The position numbers and the translations under genes were made by a program. A stretch of DNA of 64,000 nt, from the NCBI RefSeq assembly GCF_902506415.1, contig NZ_LR733275.1, forward strand, positions 3,501,617-3,565,616, given 5' to 3'. A model generated the notes under the pieces. It saw nothing but the letters and a program-made list of their open reading frames with translations. It searched no databases and was not told the origin of the DNA. This document shows, piece after piece, positions 8,619 to 17,776 of the stretch (the first letter of the stretch is position 1; every line of letters begins with the position of its first letter). This stretch comes from Massilia sp. 9I. Its GTDB lineage: Bacteria > Pseudomonadota > Gammaproteobacteria > Burkholderiales > Burkholderiaceae_D.

Positions 8619-10154
8619 ATGCAGCGGCCATTTCGCTCCAGCTTGTGCAGCCTGGTACTCCTCCTTGGCAGCATCGTCACCACCCAGGGCCATGCGCAGG
8701 AGCCGGCCTCGAGCCGCGGCGAACGCGTAGCCGCGATCCTTCCCGAAATCGACAAGATGTTCACCGAGCTGGCCGGCAAGGAGCACCTGCCGGGCGTGGT
8801 GTACGGCGTGGTCCTCGACGGCAAGCTGGTGCACGCCCGTTCGCTCGGCCTGGCCGACGTGGAGCGCAAGATTCCGGCAACGGGTTCGACCGAGTTCCGC
8901 ATCGCCTCGATGACCAAGAGCTTCGTGGCGATGGCGGCGCTGAAGCTGCGCGACGAGGGCAAACTGCGGCTCGACGATCCGGTCGCGAATGTCCTGCCCG
9001 AACTGCGCCGGGTCAAGCTGCCCACCACCGACTCGCCCGAGCTGACGATTCGCCACCTGATGACGATGACCACCGGCCTGCCCGAGGACAATCCCTGGGG
9101 CGACCGCCAGATGGCCGAGTCCAACGCGAAAATCGAGCAGCTGGTGGGCGCCGGGCTGTCGTTCTCCAACGCCCCCGGCCACAGTTTCGAGTACAGCAAC
9201 CTCGGCTACATCCTGCTGGGCAAGGTGGTCAGCAAGGTGTCCGGCATGCGCTTCCAGGACTACGTCACGCGCCAGATCCTGCGCCCACTGGGCATGAAGG
9301 ACACGCGCTGGGAATATGCGCAGGCCGCGCCGGGCAAGCTGGCGCTGGGCTACCGCTGGGAGCGCGACCACTGGGAACTCGAGCCGATCCTGCACGATGG
9401 CGACGGCGCCGCGATGGGCGGCTTGATCACGACCATGGATGACTTTGCGCGCTACGTCGCCTTCCATCTGGACGCCTGGCCGGCCCGCAACGAGCCGGAG
9501 CGCGGCCCCGTCAAGCGCGCCTCGCTACGCGAGATGCAACTGCCGCACGCCTTCGCCGGCCTGTCGACCAGGGCGACCCTGAGCGACATGAAGACGCCGA
9601 ACCCGAACGTCAGCTTCTACGGCTATGGCCTGGTGTGGCAGCGCGACAGCCGTAACGTGGTGACTTCCGGCCATTCGGGCGGCCTGCCGGGCTTCGGCAG
9701 CCAGTACCGCTTCGCACCGGAGCACGGTGTCGGCGTGTTTGCCTTCACCAACCTGCGCTACGGGCCGGTGTACGGCCCCGCGGCCAAGGCGCTCGCGATG
9801 CTGGTCGAGCGTGCCGATCTTGGCCCGCGCCCGGTGCCCGTGTCGCCGATCCTGGCCACGCGCCACACCCAGGTGGCGCAGCTGGTGCAGTCCTGGGATG
9901 CATCCCAGGCGGGCGCAATCGCGGCCGAGAACCTGTTCCTCGACCGTTCGCGGGAAGACTGGATCGTGCATGCGCGCGAAAAGCTGGAGCCGATCGGACG
10001 CATCACCTCGGTCGGCCCGATCAAGGCCGAAAACGGCCTGCGCGGCAGCTTCCCCCTGGTGGGCGAGCGCGGCACCGTGAACGTCAAGTTCACGCTCACG
10101 CCCGAACGCGAGCCGAAGGTGCAGGAAATCGAACTCACGCCAGTCAAGCAATAA
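8619..10154 (+). CDS. Secreted beta-lactamase-family serine hydrolase
   Basis: 511-residue class C beta-lactamase/DD-peptidase-fold (S12) enzyme with a signal peptide ending near GHA-Q. The catalytic triplet motifs are Ser97-M-T-Lys100 (SxxK), Tyr192-Ser-Asn194 (YxN) and His352-Ser-Gly-Gly (the HxG equivalent of KTG). After the catalytic core there is a ~130-residue C-terminal domain typical of Pab87/ClbP-like or D-aminopeptidase-like members. Likely a periplasmic peptidase or esterase; true beta-lactamase activity is not implied. Seven nt separate it from the following peptide-binding-protein gene, so one transcript is likely. Confidence 0.85.
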   Translation: MQRPFRSSLCSLVLLLGSIVTTQGHAQEPASSRGERVAAILPEIDKMFTELAGKEHLPGVVYGVVLDGKLVHARSLGLADVERKIPATGSTEFRIASMTKSFVAMAALKLRDEGKLRLDDPVANVLPELRRVKLPTTDSPELTIRHLMTMTTGLPEDNPWGDRQMAESNAKIEQLVGAGLSFSNAPGHSFEYSNLGYILLGKVVSKVSGMRFQDYVTRQILRPLGMKDTRWEYAQAAPGKLALGYRWERDHWELEPILHDGDGAAMGGLITTMDDFARYVAFHLDAWPARNEPERGPVKRASLREMQLPHAFAGLSTRATLSDMKTPNPNVSFYGYGLVWQRDSRNVVTSGHSGGLPGFGSQYRFAPEHGVGVFAFTNLRYGPVYGPAAKALAMLVERADLGPRPVPVSPILATRHTQVAQLVQSWDASQAGAIAAENLFLDRSREDWIVHAREKLEPIGRITSVGPIKAENGLRGSFPLVGERGTVNVKFTLTPEREPKVQEIELTPVKQ

Positions 10155-10161
10155 ATCCGTC

Positions 10162-11949
10162 ATGACACTTCGCCTTGCCGCCGCCGTTCTCCTGTTCCCC
10201 CTGCTGTGCGCCGGCAGCGCGGCGCATGCGCAAGCAAAGGCGCCGGACAAGGTGCTGCACATGTTCCTGTCCACCAGCGAGACCGGACTCGACCCGGCCT
10301 CCGCCTCGGACAACGCCAGCCTGTCGCTGCTGGAAAACCTGTTCGACCCGCTGCTGCGCTACGACTACCTGGCGCGTCCGGCGCAGCTGCGCCCGAACAC
10401 CGCCACCGCCATGCCCGAGGTGAGTGCGGACGGCCTGACCTATACTTTCCGTATCCGCCCCGGCATTTACTTCACCCCCGATTCCGCCTTCAAGGGCGTG
10501 AAACGGGAGATGACGGCCCAGGACTACGTCTACAGCATCAAGCGCCTGTACAACCCGGCGCTGAAGTCGCCCTGGGCCTATATGTTCGACGGGAAGATCG
10601 ACGGCGACGAGGCGCTGAAAAAAGACTACGACGTCGACACGCCGGTCGCCGGCCTGCAGGCTCCCGACAAGTACACCCTGCGCATCCGCCTGAAAGCCCC
10701 GGACAACAACTTCCTGTTCTACCTCGCTACCGCCGCCACCGGCGCGGTGGCGCGCGAAGTGATCGAGGCCTATCCTGGCCAGGCCGGCAACCACCCGGTC
10801 GGCACCGGTCCCTTCATGGTGGGCGAATGGAAGCGCAGCGACCGCATCGTCCTGCTGGCCAATCCGTATTCGAGCGCGGTGTTCCACGCCACCCCGGGCG
10901 ACAACCCAGAAGACAAGGCGATCGCCGCGGCGCTGGAAGGCAAGCGCCTGCCGCGCGTGGACCGGGTCGAGGTGCGCATCGCCGAGGAATTCCAAGGCCG
11001 CATGCTGGGCTTCCTGAACGCCGAATACGACTACCTCGAGCAGATTCCCGAATCGATGACCGACATGGTGGTGCGCGACGGCCAACTGAAGCCCGAACTG
11101 GCGGCGCGCGGCATCGTGCTGTCGCGCTTCCCGGTGCTGCAGACCTATTACATGTGGATGAACATGAACGACCCGGTGGTCGGCGGCTACGGCAAGGACC
11201 GGGTGGCGCTGCGCCGTGCGATCTCGCTCTCGTATAACAATGCCGAGGATATCGCCCTGCTGAAGAAAGGCTTTGCGATCAAGGCCGAGTCGCCGCTGCC
11301 GCCCAATGTGCTGGGCTACGACCCGCATTACCGCAGCCCGGTGCCCTACGATCCGGCCCTGGCGAATGCCCTGCTGGACCGCTACGGCTACACACGGCGT
11401 GACCAGGACGGATTCCGTCGGACTCCCGACAACAAGCCCTTGACGCTGACGATGCACAGCGAAGCCACGGTCGGCGGCCGCCTGCGCGACGAGTTATGGC
11501 GCAAGTGCCTGAACGCGATCGGCCTGCGCGTGCTGTTCAAGTCGGACAAGAAGACCGAGATCATCAAGGCCTCGCGCCTGGGCACGGTCCAGATGTTCGA
11601 AAGTAACTGGATCGCCGACTTCCCCGACGGCGACAACTTCTACCAGCTGCTGTACGGCCCGAACGCCGGCCGCGCCAATTATTCGCGCTTTAACCTGCCG
11701 GCATATAACGAACGCTACGAACAAGCGCGCCGCCTGCGCGACGGCCCGGAGCGCCAGAAGCTCTATTTCGAGATGAACCAGCTGATCCACGCCTATAACC
11801 CGTGGGTGCCACTGACTCACGTTTTGTCGGGCGATTTGCGTCATCCGTGGTTGAAAAACTACAAACGCCACCCCGTGGAATTCACCCAATGGCGTTATCT
11901 GGATGTCGATGTTGCGCAAAGGGCACGCTCTGGCAGGGCGTCTCCCTAG
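10162..11949 (+). CDS. ABC transporter substrate-binding protein, family 5 (peptide/opine)
   Basis: 595-residue periplasmic SBP_bac_5 (OppA/DppA-like) protein. The signal peptide ends at AHA-Q without a lipobox. Family features are TYTFRIRPGIYF, the AVAREV/GTGPFMVGEWKRSD block and the ALRRAISLSYN motif. The expected permease and ATPase genes are absent on both sides, so it is an orphan binding protein that must use transporter subunits encoded elsewhere. It lies 7 nt after a periplasmic serine hydrolase and upstream of a TonB-dependent receptor, suggesting the three handle the same peptide-like ligand. This last step is inference. Confidence 0.88.
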   Translation: MTLRLAAAVLLFPLLCAGSAAHAQAKAPDKVLHMFLSTSETGLDPASASDNASLSLLENLFDPLLRYDYLARPAQLRPNTATAMPEVSADGLTYTFRIRPGIYFTPDSAFKGVKREMTAQDYVYSIKRLYNPALKSPWAYMFDGKIDGDEALKKDYDVDTPVAGLQAPDKYTLRIRLKAPDNNFLFYLATAATGAVAREVIEAYPGQAGNHPVGTGPFMVGEWKRSDRIVLLANPYSSAVFHATPGDNPEDKAIAAALEGKRLPRVDRVEVRIAEEFQGRMLGFLNAEYDYLEQIPESMTDMVVRDGQLKPELAARGIVLSRFPVLQTYYMWMNMNDPVVGGYGKDRVALRRAISLSYNNAEDIALLKKGFAIKAESPLPPNVLGYDPHYRSPVPYDPALANALLDRYGYTRRDQDGFRRTPDNKPLTLTMHSEATVGGRLRDELWRKCLNAIGLRVLFKSDKKTEIIKASRLGTVQMFESNWIADFPDGDNFYQLLYGPNAGRANYSRFNLPAYNERYEQARRLRDGPERQKLYFEMNQLIHAYNPWVPLTHVLSGDLRHPWLKNYKRHPVEFTQWRYLDVDVAQRARSGRASP

Positions 11950-12133
11950 ATGCATACAGTTTTTCCTAAATTAAACATTCCTGTTAGTTATACTGGCCGC
12001 CGGATAATTCATTGGATAGCCATAAATCAGTCGGCCTATCCTGAAATCGCACAATAAGGTAATGACAAGAATTACCGCCAGATAACCGGCCAGGCCTGCC
12101 CCGGTCGCCAAGGGAAAACGTTAGGAGAAACGC

Positions 12134-14983
12134 GTGAAGTTAAAGAAGCTCGCCCATTTGATCGCCCTGATGGGAGCAGTCAGCCCGGCACTGGCACAGA
12201 ACATCCAGACCACCGGCCCGATCCAGCGTGTCGAGATCACCGGCAGTAGCATCAAGCGTATCGCCAAGGAAGGCGCGCTGCCGCTCGAGATCATCAGCGC
12301 CAAGCAGATCGAAGCGCAAGGCATCGTCAGCGCCGAGCAGCTGATCGCGACCCTGAACATCAACGGCAACGGCTCCGACAACCTGGCATCCAACGCCGAC
12401 GTCACCTCGGGCGCCCAGCGCGGCAACAACGGCGCGTCTTCGGCCAACCTGCGCGGCCAGGGCGCCGACTCGACCCTGGTCCTGCTGAACGGCCGCCGTA
12501 TCGCGACCCACGGCATGAAGGGCTCGGCAGTCGACCTGAACTCGATCCCGATGGCGGCGGTGGACCGCGTCGAAGTGCTGAAGGACGGCGCCTCCGCGAT
12601 CTACGGTACCGATGCGATCGGCGGCGTGATCAACTTCATCCTCAAGAAAAATTACAAGGGCCTGGAGGCCCAGGGCTTCGTCGACGTCACCGAAGCCGGC
12701 GGCAGCGAGATCGGCCGCGCCTCGATCACCGGCGGCTGGGGCGACCTGCAGACCGACGGCTGGAACGTGCTGGCCACCTACTCGCACCGCGAGAACAAGG
12801 CCCTGCGCGGTGACCAGCGCGACTTCGTGAACACCTTCCAGCCCGACCGCGGCGTTTCGGTCGACACCCGCGGTTCGCCAAGCGCCAACGTGTTCGCCAC
12901 CACCGTCGGCCCGTCGCTGCTCTCGCGCACCGGCACCGGCCCGACCATCCCGGGCGGCGGCACCACCACCTATAACGGCATCAGCATCCTCGACCTGCCG
13001 GGCGGCGCTGGCTGCACCAGCATCGACGGCATGGGTCCGTACGACGAAAAGCTGTGGAACAGCGCCGGCGCCGCCTATGGCTGCGCCTGGGACACCGGCC
13101 GCGCGGCCGTGCTGCAGCAGCCGGTCAAGAGCGACAACGCGCTGGCGCGCGCCACCTTCCAGTCGGGCGACCACCAGTTCTTCGTCGAAGCTGTGGGCTC
13201 GAACGTCGAAGTGGCCAAGCGCTTCTCGCCGAACCAGATCTCGCCGGGCACCACCACCTTCCCGGCCAGCTCCTTCTACCCGAGCACCGGCGCGGCCTAT
13301 AACACCGTGTACAACGCGCTGGTCAAGGTCTTCCCGAGCATCTCGGCCAACTACGGCCTGCCGATCGCCTACCGCTGGCGCTGCATGGAGTGCGGCAACC
13401 GCGAGATCGTGACCGAATCGAAGGCAGCGCGCCTGCTGGTCGGCGCCGATGGCCCGGTCAACCTGTTCGGCCGCGCTTTCGACTACCGCGTCGGCGCGTC
13501 GCGCGCCTTCAGCGAGTCGGAATCGACCCTGGGCACCGGCTACAACTACCAGGTCGCGCTGGCTAACGCGCTTGGGACCGGCATCATCAACCCCTTCCTG
13601 CTGCCGGGCGAGAAACAGTCGCAGGCAGCGATCGACCTGATCAAGAGCACCTCGGCCCAGGGCGTCACCCTGTACGGCGGCAAGACCATCCTGACCCAGG
13701 CCGACGGCGCGCTGTCGGGCGAGCTGTTCAACCTGCCGGCCGGCGCCGTGATGGGCGCGGTCGGCTTCGACCTGCGCCGCGAAGAGTACAAGTTCAACGG
13801 CGACAAGCGCGCAGCAAGCGCCCGTCCGGCGATCCTGAACGCACCGTTCGACGATCCGAACGCGCTGGACGGCGTGCACCGCGACATCAAGGCGATCTAC
13901 GCCGAACTGCTGGTCCCAGTGGTCAAGAACCTGGACGTGACGCTGGCGATCCGCCGCGACCACTACAGCGGCATCGGCAGCACCACCAACCCGAAGGTCT
14001 CGTTCCGCTACCAGCCGATTCCGGAGCTGCTGTTCCGCGGTTCGTACAACGAAGGCTTCCGTGCCCCGTCGTTCAACCAGCTGTACAACGGCATCACCGA
14101 GTCGCCGTACGCCGGCAAGGACCTGGTCGACCCGTCCCGCTGCCCGACCGGCCTGGTCGACGCGACCAAGCCTGGCTGCGAATCGATCACCCCGAACATC
14201 TACACCGGCGGTAAATCGAACCTGGGCCCGGAAACCGCGAAGCAGGGCACCGTCGGCGTCGTGATCGAGCCGTTCGCCTGGTTCTCGGCCAATGCCGACA
14301 TCTGGGAGATCCGCAAGCAGAACACCATCGACTCGTTCAGCACCGCGACCATGGTGGCGAACTACAACCTGTTCTCGGAAAACTTCATCCGCGATGCGGC
14401 CGGCAACATCGTCATCATCGACCAGCGCTGGGTCAACGCCGGCGAGCGCACCACCCGCGGTCTCGAGCTGGGCGCCCGCTTCAACGGCAAGTTCAGCACC
14501 GGCGCCACCTGGACCGCGGGCATCGACGGTTCGCGCCTGCTGGAGAAGAAGTCGCGCGCCACCACCAACGCGGCCTTCGGTCCGAGCGAAGTGGGCCGCT
14601 TCACCTTCACCGGTGACCTGGGCCTGAAGTGGAAGCATACCGCCTACGTGACCTACAAGTACGGCGACTGGAGCGGCCTGTTCCAGAACATCTACCGTTC
14701 GGGTTACACCGACCAGGTGCTGCCGGGCGTGGCCAACGGCCTCGTGAAGCCGACCAACTACAACCCGAAGGTGGACGACTACTCGATCTTCAACCTGACC
14801 GCGAGCTACACCGGCTTCAAGAACCTGACGCTGACCGCGGGCGTGAAGAACATCTTCGATGAAGATCCGCCGTTCGCGATCACCTACGACGGCAACACCG
14901 GCGCAGGCAGCAGCTGGGAACCGCGCGTGGCCGACCCGCGTGGCCGCTCGTACAGCCTGCAGGTGACCTACAAGTTCTTCTAA
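12134..14983 (+). CDS. TonB-dependent outer-membrane receptor
   Basis: 949-residue TonB-dependent transporter. The signal peptide ends at PALA-Q. The N-terminal plug domain (~45-165) contains VEITGSSIKR, LVLLNGRRIA, VDLNSIPMAAVDRVEVLKDG and ASAIYGTDAIGGVINFI. The C-terminal beta-barrel ends in the aromatic terminus LQVTYKFF. No N-terminal signalling extension for an anti-sigma factor is seen. Extracellular loops carry several Cys residues (GCTSID with GCAWD; WRCMECGN; SRCPTG with KPGCES) that could form disulfides. The family imports siderophores, oligosaccharides, peptides and cofactors. The adjacent serine hydrolase and OppA-like protein favour a peptide-type ligand, but this is not proven. 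Transcription ends at a strong terminator just downstream. Confidence 0.92.
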   Translation: MKLKKLAHLIALMGAVSPALAQNIQTTGPIQRVEITGSSIKRIAKEGALPLEIISAKQIEAQGIVSAEQLIATLNINGNGSDNLASNADVTSGAQRGNNGASSANLRGQGADSTLVLLNGRRIATHGMKGSAVDLNSIPMAAVDRVEVLKDGASAIYGTDAIGGVINFILKKNYKGLEAQGFVDVTEAGGSEIGRASITGGWGDLQTDGWNVLATYSHRENKALRGDQRDFVNTFQPDRGVSVDTRGSPSANVFATTVGPSLLSRTGTGPTIPGGGTTTYNGISILDLPGGAGCTSIDGMGPYDEKLWNSAGAAYGCAWDTGRAAVLQQPVKSDNALARATFQSGDHQFFVEAVGSNVEVAKRFSPNQISPGTTTFPASSFYPSTGAAYNTVYNALVKVFPSISANYGLPIAYRWRCMECGNREIVTESKAARLLVGADGPVNLFGRAFDYRVGASRAFSESESTLGTGYNYQVALANALGTGIINPFLLPGEKQSQAAIDLIKSTSAQGVTLYGGKTILTQADGALSGELFNLPAGAVMGAVGFDLRREEYKFNGDKRAASARPAILNAPFDDPNALDGVHRDIKAIYAELLVPVVKNLDVTLAIRRDHYSGIGSTTNPKVSFRYQPIPELLFRGSYNEGFRAPSFNQLYNGITESPYAGKDLVDPSRCPTGLVDATKPGCESITPNIYTGGKSNLGPETAKQGTVGVVIEPFAWFSANADIWEIRKQNTIDSFSTATMVANYNLFSENFIRDAAGNIVIIDQRWVNAGERTTRGLELGARFNGKFSTGATWTAGIDGSRLLEKKSRATTNAAFGPSEVGRFTFTGDLGLKWKHTAYVTYKYGDWSGLFQNIYRSGYTDQVLPGVANGLVKPTNYNPKVDDYSIFNLTASYTGFKNLTLTAGVKNIFDEDPPFAITYDGNTGAGSSWEPRVADPRGRSYSLQVTYKFF

Positions 14984-15010
14984 CTTGATCGCCTGGGTTA
15001 TCCCAACCCG

Positions 15011-15059
15011 CGGCCCGCAGTCGATGGAGGCGAACGCCTCCACGGCGCGGGCCGTTTTT
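15011..15059 (+). terminator. Rho-independent terminator after the TonB receptor
   Basis: A two-tier hairpin: the outer stem CGGCCCGC/GCGGGCCG (15011-15018 with 15046-15053) encloses a perfect inner stem GGAGGCG-AA-CGCCTCC (15026-15041). A run of T follows at 15055-15059. It separates the receptor gene from the LD-carboxypeptidase gene 15 nt later. Confidence 0.85.
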
Positions 15060-15073
15060 ATTTGTCCTCGCCT

Positions 15074-16126
15074 ATGAAAATCAGCCGGCGCGGCTTCGGC
15101 GCTTCCGTCGCAGCCGCCATCTCAGCACCCAGCTTTGCCGCTCCCGGGCGCGCGTCGATTCGCCGGCCGTCCGTACACCTGATCAAACCTCCGCGCCTGC
15201 GCCCCGGCGACCTGGTCGGCCTGGTCGCGCCGGGCGGCGTGGTCGACCAGCGCCTGATCGAGAAGTCCGTGCAGAACATCGAAGCGCTGGGCCTGCGCGT
15301 GAAAGTGGGTGCTTACCTTGGGGCCGCTTTCGGCAACTACGCAGGTTCGGTGCAGCAGCGCCTGGCCGACCTGCACGCCATGTTCGCCGACCCCGAGGTC
15401 AAGATGATCTGGCCGATCCGCGGCGGCTCCGGCTGCATCTCGCTGCTGTCCCGGCTGGACTACGCCCTGATCCGCCGCAACCCCAAGATCCTGCTCGGCT
15501 ACTCCGACATCACCGCGCTGCACCTGGCGATCCACAACAAGACCGGCCTCGTGACTTTCCACGGCCCGGTGGCCTCGTCGACGCTGGCCGATTACCCGCG
15601 CGAGCACATGATGGCCGTGCTCACCGATCCGCGCCCCAGCTACACGATCCCGATGGCGCCCGAGAACGTGGTGAAGGCGCACACCATGCCGCACTTCGGC
15701 ATCCGCACCGTGACGGCGGGCGTCGCCACCGGAGCGCTGCTGGGCGGCAACCTGTCAATCGTGGCGGCCCTCGCCGGCACGCCCTATGCGGCGGACTTCC
15801 GCGACAGCCTGCTGTTTCTGGAAGAGGTGGACGAGGCGCCCTACCGCCTGGATCGCTGGATGACCCAGCTCGACCTGTCGACCGGGTTCGCGAATGCGGC
15901 CGGCGTCATCGTCGGCGTCTGCGAGGACTGCGCCCCGCAGGAAGGGCGGCGCTCATTGAGCCTGGACCAGACTTTCGACCAGCACCTGCAGCCCTTGACC
16001 ATCCCGGCGGTGACCGGCTATTCGATCGGCCACATCCGCCACCAGTTCACGGTGCCGATCGGCGTGCGCGCACGGCTCGATACCGCGGCGCAGACCGTGA
16101 CCCTGCTCGAAGCCGCGGTCGCCTAG
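15074..16126 (+). CDS. ldcA: LD-carboxypeptidase (S66 family) with a Tat signal
   Basis: 350-residue muramoyltetrapeptide LD-carboxypeptidase homologue, which removes D-Ala from the tetrapeptide. The family triad is visible: Ser144 in LGYSDITALH, Glu250 in LLFLEEVDEAPYRLD and His320 in GYSIGHIRHQ. IRGGSG at 116-120 replaces the usual RGGYG. The N-terminus MKISRRGFGA followed by a hydrophobic stretch ending SFA-A is a twin-arginine signal, unexpected because LdcA is normally cytosolic. An upstream TTG (15062) is in frame, but the ATG is preferred. The stop overlaps the convergent MORN-protein stop by 3 nt. Confidence 0.87.
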   Translation: MKISRRGFGASVAAAISAPSFAAPGRASIRRPSVHLIKPPRLRPGDLVGLVAPGGVVDQRLIEKSVQNIEALGLRVKVGAYLGAAFGNYAGSVQQRLADLHAMFADPEVKMIWPIRGGSGCISLLSRLDYALIRRNPKILLGYSDITALHLAIHNKTGLVTFHGPVASSTLADYPREHMMAVLTDPRPSYTIPMAPENVVKAHTMPHFGIRTVTAGVATGALLGGNLSIVAALAGTPYAADFRDSLLFLEEVDEAPYRLDRWMTQLDLSTGFANAAGVIVGVCEDCAPQEGRRSLSLDQTFDQHLQPLTIPAVTGYSIGHIRHQFTVPIGVRARLDTAAQTVTLLEAAVA

Positions 16127-17184
16127 GACTGCTCCACGGTGAAGCGGAACTTGATTGGATAGAGCATCTCGCAGGGCGTTCCCGCGCACAGCGCCGGTTT
16201 GAAGCGCTGGATCATGGCGACCATCCCCAGGTAACGCGCGAACTCCTTGTGCGGCACGCCATAGGTGCTGACGCTGGTCGGCTTGCCGTCCGCGCCCACG
16301 GTCACGTAGACCAGCGCGTCGCCGCGGTAGTCGGTGAATTTCCGGTACAGCTTGGCGACGTCGCCATACCAGGCGCGCCCGCCCTTGAGCGGATACGGCG
16401 GTTCGTCCCTGTCGTCGAGGGCGGGATAGGCGCTGCGGATCATGGCTTGCTGGGCCGGCGTCAGTTCCTGCCAGGACGCTTCCATGGGTGTCGAACCGAT
16501 GGCGCGGTCGCGCTTCAGGAAGGAACCCACGGCCGGATGCTCGTCCTTGAGGGCAAAGCGTTCACGCTCGCCGACAGGCCGGGGCGCCGCATCGAGGGCG
16601 CGTCCGTCGACGAATTCCCCGGTGTAGCTGCGGCCGCCGTTGTAGACGATCTTGCCTTGGCCGTGCATCTGGCCGTCGCGCCACTCGCCTTCGTAGCTGC
16701 CGCCCAGCGTGTAGCTCGCCTTGCCGATGCCATGGCGCCGGTTCTTTTTCCACTGGCCTTCGTAGCTCGAGCGGTCCAGCGCCTCCTGGACGCCATTGCC
16801 TTCCTTGCGCCCGTCCACGAAGTCGCCCTCGTACCTGCTGCCGTCCCTGGCGGACTCCAGGTAGCCGCTACCGTGCGGCATGCCCCACCTGACCGGCCCG
16901 ATGTACGTGCCGGCGTCAGACATCACGGTCGCTTCGCCCATGACCACGCCCTGGACCAAGGACGCTTCCAGGCGCCGCTTGCCCGAGGATTGCGTGCGCC
17001 ATTCGAGCACGCCCTTGCCCTCGGCATAGCCATCCTTGCAGCCGCCCGACCACGATACGGCGCCGTCGACGGGCGCCGGCAGCAGTTGCGCGATGCGGCA
17101 GTCGGCCTTGCCGAGGTCGGCCGCATGGGCCGCAGGGTTCACGAGGAGCAGGGGAAGGAAGAGGAGGCGGGCACGAACGTTCAT
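16123..17184 (-). CDS. MORN-repeat protein with a TonB-like C-terminal domain
   Basis: 353-residue exported protein with a signal peptide ending near AHAAD. Residues ~44-200 carry about six MORN-type repeats (YEGDFVDGRKEGNGV, YEGQWKKNRRHGIGKA, YEGEWRDGQMHGQGKI, YTGEFVDGR). The last ~80 residues (DALVYVTVGADGKPTSV, then RFKPALCAGTPCEMLYPIKFRF) look like the TonB C-terminal energy-transfer fold, with a CxxxxC pair. MORN repeats usually mediate membrane-phospholipid or protein contact; no enzymatic motif is seen. Convergent with ldcA and 58 nt downstream of a GNAT gene on the same strand. Function unknown. Confidence 0.75.
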   Translation of the reverse strand: MNVRARLLFLPLLLVNPAAHAADLGKADCRIAQLLPAPVDGAVSWSGGCKDGYAEGKGVLEWRTQSSGKRRLEASLVQGVVMGEATVMSDAGTYIGPVRWGMPHGSGYLESARDGSRYEGDFVDGRKEGNGVQEALDRSSYEGQWKKNRRHGIGKASYTLGGSYEGEWRDGQMHGQGKIVYNGGRSYTGEFVDGRALDAAPRPVGERERFALKDEHPAVGSFLKRDRAIGSTPMEASWQELTPAQQAMIRSAYPALDDRDEPPYPLKGGRAWYGDVAKLYRKFTDYRGDALVYVTVGADGKPTSVSTYGVPHKEFARYLGMVAMIQRFKPALCAGTPCEMLYPIKFRFTVEQS

Positions 17185-17242
17185 CGGGCCAGTATAGGGC
17201 CCGGTGCCTGCCGGTCAATGCAGGCGGCATGAAGTGAAGGGC

Positions 17243-17776
17243 TCAGCCCAGCCGCACGCTCATCGAGACTTCGCCCACCGACATGCCGGCGATGCGGTAC
17301 AGGTCCGGCACTTCGCCGGTCTCCACGAAACCGCTGCGCACGTAGAGCGCACGCGCCTTGTGGTTCTGCGACAGCACCTCGAGGTCGACCCAGGCGAAGC
17401 CGGTGGCGCGCGCCCAGCCCAGCGCTTCCTGCACCAGGCGCGTGCCCAGGCCCACGCGGCGCAGGTCGTGGCGCACGCCCATGCCGAGCAGGGTGCGGTG
17501 GGCGCAGGCGGGTTCCGGCCGGCCGCGCAGGTCGATGTGGCCGGCGATGCTGCCCGCGGCATCGAGCGCGACCCAGACATGGCGCCAGCCCGGCTGGCCG
17601 ACCGGCGTGGCCATGCCGGTCGCGAAGCGCTCGCGCATTGGTTGCGGCACGCCGTCCAGGGTCGGCGCCATCGGCTGGAACAGGATGCCGTCACGGCCGT
17701 TCTCGGCCAGCTGTTCGCCCAGGTAGGCGAACAGGGCCGGCAGGTCGGCGGCCGTAGCAGGACGGATGAGGATCAC
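17243..17776 (-). CDS. GNAT-family N-acetyltransferase
   Basis: 177-residue GNAT acyltransferase. It starts ILIRPATAADLPALFAYL, has the acetyl-CoA-binding motif A region (LLGMGVRHDLRRVGLGTRLV), and ends with VLSQNHKARALYVRSGFVETG, the standard C-terminal signature. I chose the GTG at 17776 because it overlaps the acyl-CoA dehydrogenase stop (GTGA) and removes a non-homologous N-terminal extension. The acceptor substrate is unknown. Translational coupling to the dehydrogenase implies one operon. Confidence 0.85.
   Translation of the reverse strand: MILIRPATAADLPALFAYLGEQLAENGRDGILFQPMAPTLDGVPQPMRERFATGMATPVGQPGWRHVWVALDAAGSIAGHIDLRGRPEPACAHRTLLGMGVRHDLRRVGLGTRLVQEALGWARATGFAWVDLEVLSQNHKARALYVRSGFVETGEVPDLYRIAGMSVGEVSMSVRLG

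Noticed and set aside
8619-10154. Calling the serine hydrolase an AmpC beta-lactamase
   Set aside because: It has the fold motifs, but an HSG box in place of KTG and a long extra C-terminal domain, pointing to a peptidase/esterase group.
12140-15043. 967-codon open frame antisense to the TonB receptor
   Set aside because: High-GC antisense shadow: the plus-strand frame has signal peptide, plug and barrel motifs, while this product is Arg/His/Ala-rich without domains or RBS.
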